Shown here: in pieces, positions 12,637-14,829 of the stretch
How the letters are laid out: each line of letters opens with the position of its first letter
Position numbering within the stretch: position 1 is the stretch's first letter
Source of the DNA: Propionibacteriaceae bacterium
GTDB lineage: Bacteria; Actinomycetota; Actinomycetes; Propionibacteriales; Propionibacteriaceae
Reading direction: 5' to 3'
DNA: 14,829 bases
Assembly (NCBI GenBank): GCA_027346035.1
Contig: DAIESZ010000005.1
Coordinates: 1-14,829 of the forward strand
Translations under genes and position numbers: made by a program
Notes under the pieces: model-generated
The model's database searches: none
Seen by the model: only the letters and a program-made list of their open reading frames with translations
What the model was told of the DNA's origin: nothing

Positions 12637-14715
12637 GTGAGCACACAGAGCGTCTACATCGCAGCGTCAGAGGGACGGATCGGCAAGAGCGCCATCGCGC
12701 TGGGTCTCGTCGAGGCCCTCGCTCGCCAGGTGAGCTCGGTGGGCGTGTTCCGACCGCTGGTGCGCAATACCGCCGACGACGAGATCACGCGGGCGCTGCT
12801 GGCCCAACCGGCCGTCGACCAGGACTACGAGTCCGCCATCGGCATCTCGCACGAAGACCTGGCCCGTGACGAGAGTGCCGCCCTCGGCACGATCATCGGC
12901 CGGTTCAGCGAGCTCAGCGAGAGGTTCGAGGCGATCGTGGTGATCGGTTCCGACTTCCCCGACGGTCCGACGCCCACGGAGATGACGTTCAACGCGGTGG
13001 TGGCCGCCAACCTCAATTCCCCGGTGATCGGGGTGGTGAGCGGCGACGGACGCGACCCGCAGAGCATCCGGCGCGCGGCCAGGAGCGCCCTCGACGACTT
13101 CCGCCAGCACCACAGCGACGTGGTCGGTGTCATCGCCACCAAGTGTGATCCCGAGCTCACCGATGTCGTGGCCGCCGAACTGGCCACGATCGGCGAGAAC
13201 CTGGTCACCGCTGCATTGCCCGCGAGTCTGCTGCTCGCCGCGCCCACGATCCGGGCCCAGTTCGCCGCCGCCGACGTGTCCCTGTGGTACGGCAACGAGG
13301 AGTGGCTCGACCGCGAGTCGCTCGGCGTCCTCGTGGCCGGCATGACGCTCCCACACCTGCTCGAGCGGCTCGAGAACGAGACGACCCTCGTCGTGCCCGC
13401 CGACCGCATCGACCTGCTTCCCGGACTGCTGCTCGCCAACGACGCCGGGACCTTCCCGAACATCGCCGCGATCGTCCTCGTCGGCGGGTACCCGGTGCCC
13501 CCCGTCATCGAGAAGCTGCTGCGCGGCGTCCGGATCGACATTCCGATCGGCCAGACCGACAGCGGCACGTTCACCACCTCCACCCGGCTGCACGGTATGA
13601 CCGGAACCAGCACCTCGTCGCCCCGCAAGATCGAGGTCGCGCGCCGGCTGTTCAACGACCACGTCGACGGGGACGCCCTGATGCGCAGGCTCGACGTGCA
13701 GCACGGGCAGATCCGCACGCCGCGGATGTTCGAGTACCAGCTGATGCAGGAGGCACGACGCACGGTGCAGACGATCGTCATGCCCGAGGCGTCCGACGAC
13801 CGGATCCTCGAATCCGCGGCGATCATCCTGCAGCGGGGTGTCGCCAGGATCATCCTGCTGGGCGACGAGAACAAGGTGCGGATGCGCGCGCACGAACTCG
13901 GGTTCGACATCTCCGCCGCGACGATCGTCTCGCCCGAGGATCCCGAACTCGTCGAGAGGTTCGCCGCCGAGTTCGCCCGGTTGCGGTCGAAGAAGGGCGT
14001 GACCCTCGACCAGGCGCGGGCCCGGATGAAGGACCTGTCGACGTTCGCCACGATGATGGTGCACTTCGGCATGGCCGACGGCATGGTGTCGGGCGCGGTG
14101 AACACCACCGCCAACACGATCCGCCCGTCGCTCGAGTTCATCAAGACCAAGCCCGGCGTCACCGTGGTGTCGAGCTCGTTCCTCATGTGCATGCCCGACG
14201 AGGTGGTCGTCTACGGCGACTGCGCGGTCAACCCCGACCCGAACGCCGAACAGCTCGCCGGCATCGCGATCTCCTGGGCCGAGACGGCCGAGTCGTTCGG
14301 CATCGAGCCGCGCGTTGCGATGCTGTCGTACTCCACCGGGGACTCGGGCTCCGGCGCCGACGTCGACAAGGTCCGCGAGGCCACCGAGATCGTCAAGAGC
14401 CGGCGTCCCGACCTGCTGGTCGAGGGTCCGATCCAGTTCGACGCGGCGGTCGACCCGGTCGTCGGCCAGAAGAAGATGCCGGGTTCCCAGGTCGCCGGGC
14501 GCGCGACGGTGCTGATCTTCCCCGACCTCAACACCGGCAACAACACCTACAAGGCCGTGCAGCGCACCTCCGGCGCGGTCGCGATCGGCCCGGTGCTTCA
14601 GGGGCTGAACAAGCCGGTCAACGACCTGTCGCGCGGCGCCCTGGTCGACGACATCGTCAACACGGTGGCGATCACCGCGATCCAGGCACAGAAGGAGCGC
14701 GCGGCCACCGCGTGA
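12637..14715 (+). CDS. pta: Phosphate acetyltransferase, long form
   Basis: The 692-residue enzyme interconverts acetyl-CoA and acetyl phosphate in the cytoplasm, normally paired with acetate kinase. It has the long three-part architecture. An N-terminal P-loop, dethiobiotin-synthetase-like domain contains EGRIGKS (12-18). A DRTGG-type regulatory domain lies at about 215-325. A C-terminal PTA catalytic domain runs from about 365 to the end. Catalytic-domain signatures include VMPEASDDRILESA, HFGMADGMVSGAVNTTANTI, LSYSTGDSGSGADVDKVREA, VEGPIQFDAAVDP and IFPDLNTGNNTYKAVQRTSG. Size matches the E. coli long form (714). The GTG at 12637 directly begins the expected STQSVYIAASEG strand and lies 6 nt after a -10 hexamer. 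No ackA is seen before the window ends. Divergence from araA is 211 bp. Confidence 0.95.
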   Translation: MSTQSVYIAASEGRIGKSAIALGLVEALARQVSSVGVFRPLVRNTADDEITRALLAQPAVDQDYESAIGISHEDLARDESAALGTIIGRFSELSERFEAIVVIGSDFPDGPTPTEMTFNAVVAANLNSPVIGVVSGDGRDPQSIRRAARSALDDFRQHHSDVVGVIATKCDPELTDVVAAELATIGENLVTAALPASLLLAAPTIRAQFAAADVSLWYGNEEWLDRESLGVLVAGMTLPHLLERLENETTLVVPADRIDLLPGLLLANDAGTFPNIAAIVLVGGYPVPPVIEKLLRGVRIDIPIGQTDSGTFTTSTRLHGMTGTSTSSPRKIEVARRLFNDHVDGDALMRRLDVQHGQIRTPRMFEYQLMQEARRTVQTIVMPEASDDRILESAAIILQRGVARIILLGDENKVRMRAHELGFDISAATIVSPEDPELVERFAAEFARLRSKKGVTLDQARARMKDLSTFATMMVHFGMADGMVSGAVNTTANTIRPSLEFIKTKPGVTVVSSSFLMCMPDEVVVYGDCAVNPDPNAEQLAGIAISWAETAESFGIEPRVAMLSYSTGDSGSGADVDKVREATEIVKSRRPDLLVEGPIQFDAAVDPVVGQKKMPGSQVAGRATVLIFPDLNTGNNTYKAVQRTSGAVAIGPVLQGLNKPVNDLSRGALVDDIVNTVAITAIQAQKERAATA

Positions 14716-14747
14716 GCCCGTGCCGGGCCGGCGAAGCTGAGCCAAAC

Positions 14748-14805
14748 GCCGGTCTGGACGCCGACTCTGTGCAGAAACTGCACACGAACCCCCGTCTAGA
14801 CCGGC
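14748..14805. repeat. Nested palindromic element downstream of pta
   Basis: The outer arms GCCGGTCTGGAC (14748-14759) and GTCTAGACCGGC (14794-14805) pair over 12 bp with one G-T mismatch that would be a wobble in RNA. Inside is a perfect 7-bp hairpin, TGTGCAG-AAA-CTGCACA (14768-14784). It begins 33 nt after the pta stop and could be a terminator, but it is more elaborate than needed and lacks a T-run. A dispersed palindromic repeat or a protein-binding site are alternatives. Confidence 0.55.
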
Positions 14806-14829
14806 ATTCGTCTCACCCGGGACCGGTCA

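Noticed and set aside
12667..14745. 692-residue open frame antisense to pta
   Set aside because: It mirrors a clear full-length phosphate acetyltransferase; its composition (Asp/His/Arg/Gly-rich, no domain) is typical of antisense frames in G/C-rich DNA.
1..14829. tRNA, rRNA, CRISPR arrays, insertion sequences, phage genes
   Set aside because: None was recognised on reading: no regularly spaced repeats, no transposase or integrase motifs and no cloverleaf-like or rRNA-like sequence.

Overview
The window looks like chromosomal DNA from a high-GC Gram-positive actinobacterium. The evidence is the strong G/C bias at third codon positions, frequent GTG starts, several start codons that seem to lie directly on the transcription start, a Tat-exported protein of actinobacterial type, a long three-domain phosphotransacetylase and an actinobacterial-type long-chain acyl-CoA ligase. 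The species cannot be named from the sequence alone. The first ~410 bases do not fit: they encode an internal piece of a proteobacterial-type SelO pseudokinase with A/T-richer codons. They stop abruptly inside an oppositely oriented actinobacterial gene, so this is most simply a chimeric contig join.

Layout: 1-410 SelO fragment (+). 410-908 Tat-exported protein (-), cut off at the junction. 1225-1968 rhomboid-like membrane protein (+). 2103-2639 small membrane protein with a CPVC motif (-). 2794-3759 DUF808/YedI membrane protein (+), coupled by an ATGA overlap to 3756-4388, an isochorismatase-fold protein that has lost all three catalytic residues. 4402-6189 long-chain acyl-CoA ligase (-). 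6311-7105 endonuclease IV (-). 7161-7850 araD (-), 8023-9651 FGGY-family ribulokinase-like protein (+), 9773-10855 LacI-family regulator (-), 10902-12425 araA (-). 12637-14715 pta (+). The window ends in a nested palindromic element.

The centre (7161-12425) is an L-arabinose catabolic cluster: isomerase, kinase and 4-epimerase convert L-arabinose to D-xylulose 5-phosphate. Two near-identical 16-bp palindromes with a central CG, ATGTTACCGTTAACAT (7960-7975) and ATGTTAACGGTCACAT (12495-12510), lie between araD and araB and in front of araA. Each contains the likely -10 TAACAT. On the araD and araA sides a -35-like hexamer lies exactly 17 bp further upstream. The LacI-family gene follows araA on the same strand and is the obvious candidate repressor. 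No sugar transporter or glycosidase is present in the window.

Outside the ara cluster, most gene sets appear to start leaderless: a TANNNT hexamer 6-7 nt before ATG or GTG at 1225, 2639, 2765, 7105 and 12637. The ara genes and the acyl-CoA ligase instead carry Shine-Dalgarno sequences. The least understood part is 2103-4388, where a CPVC membrane protein is divergent from a DUF808 protein coupled to a catalytically dead isochorismatase relative.
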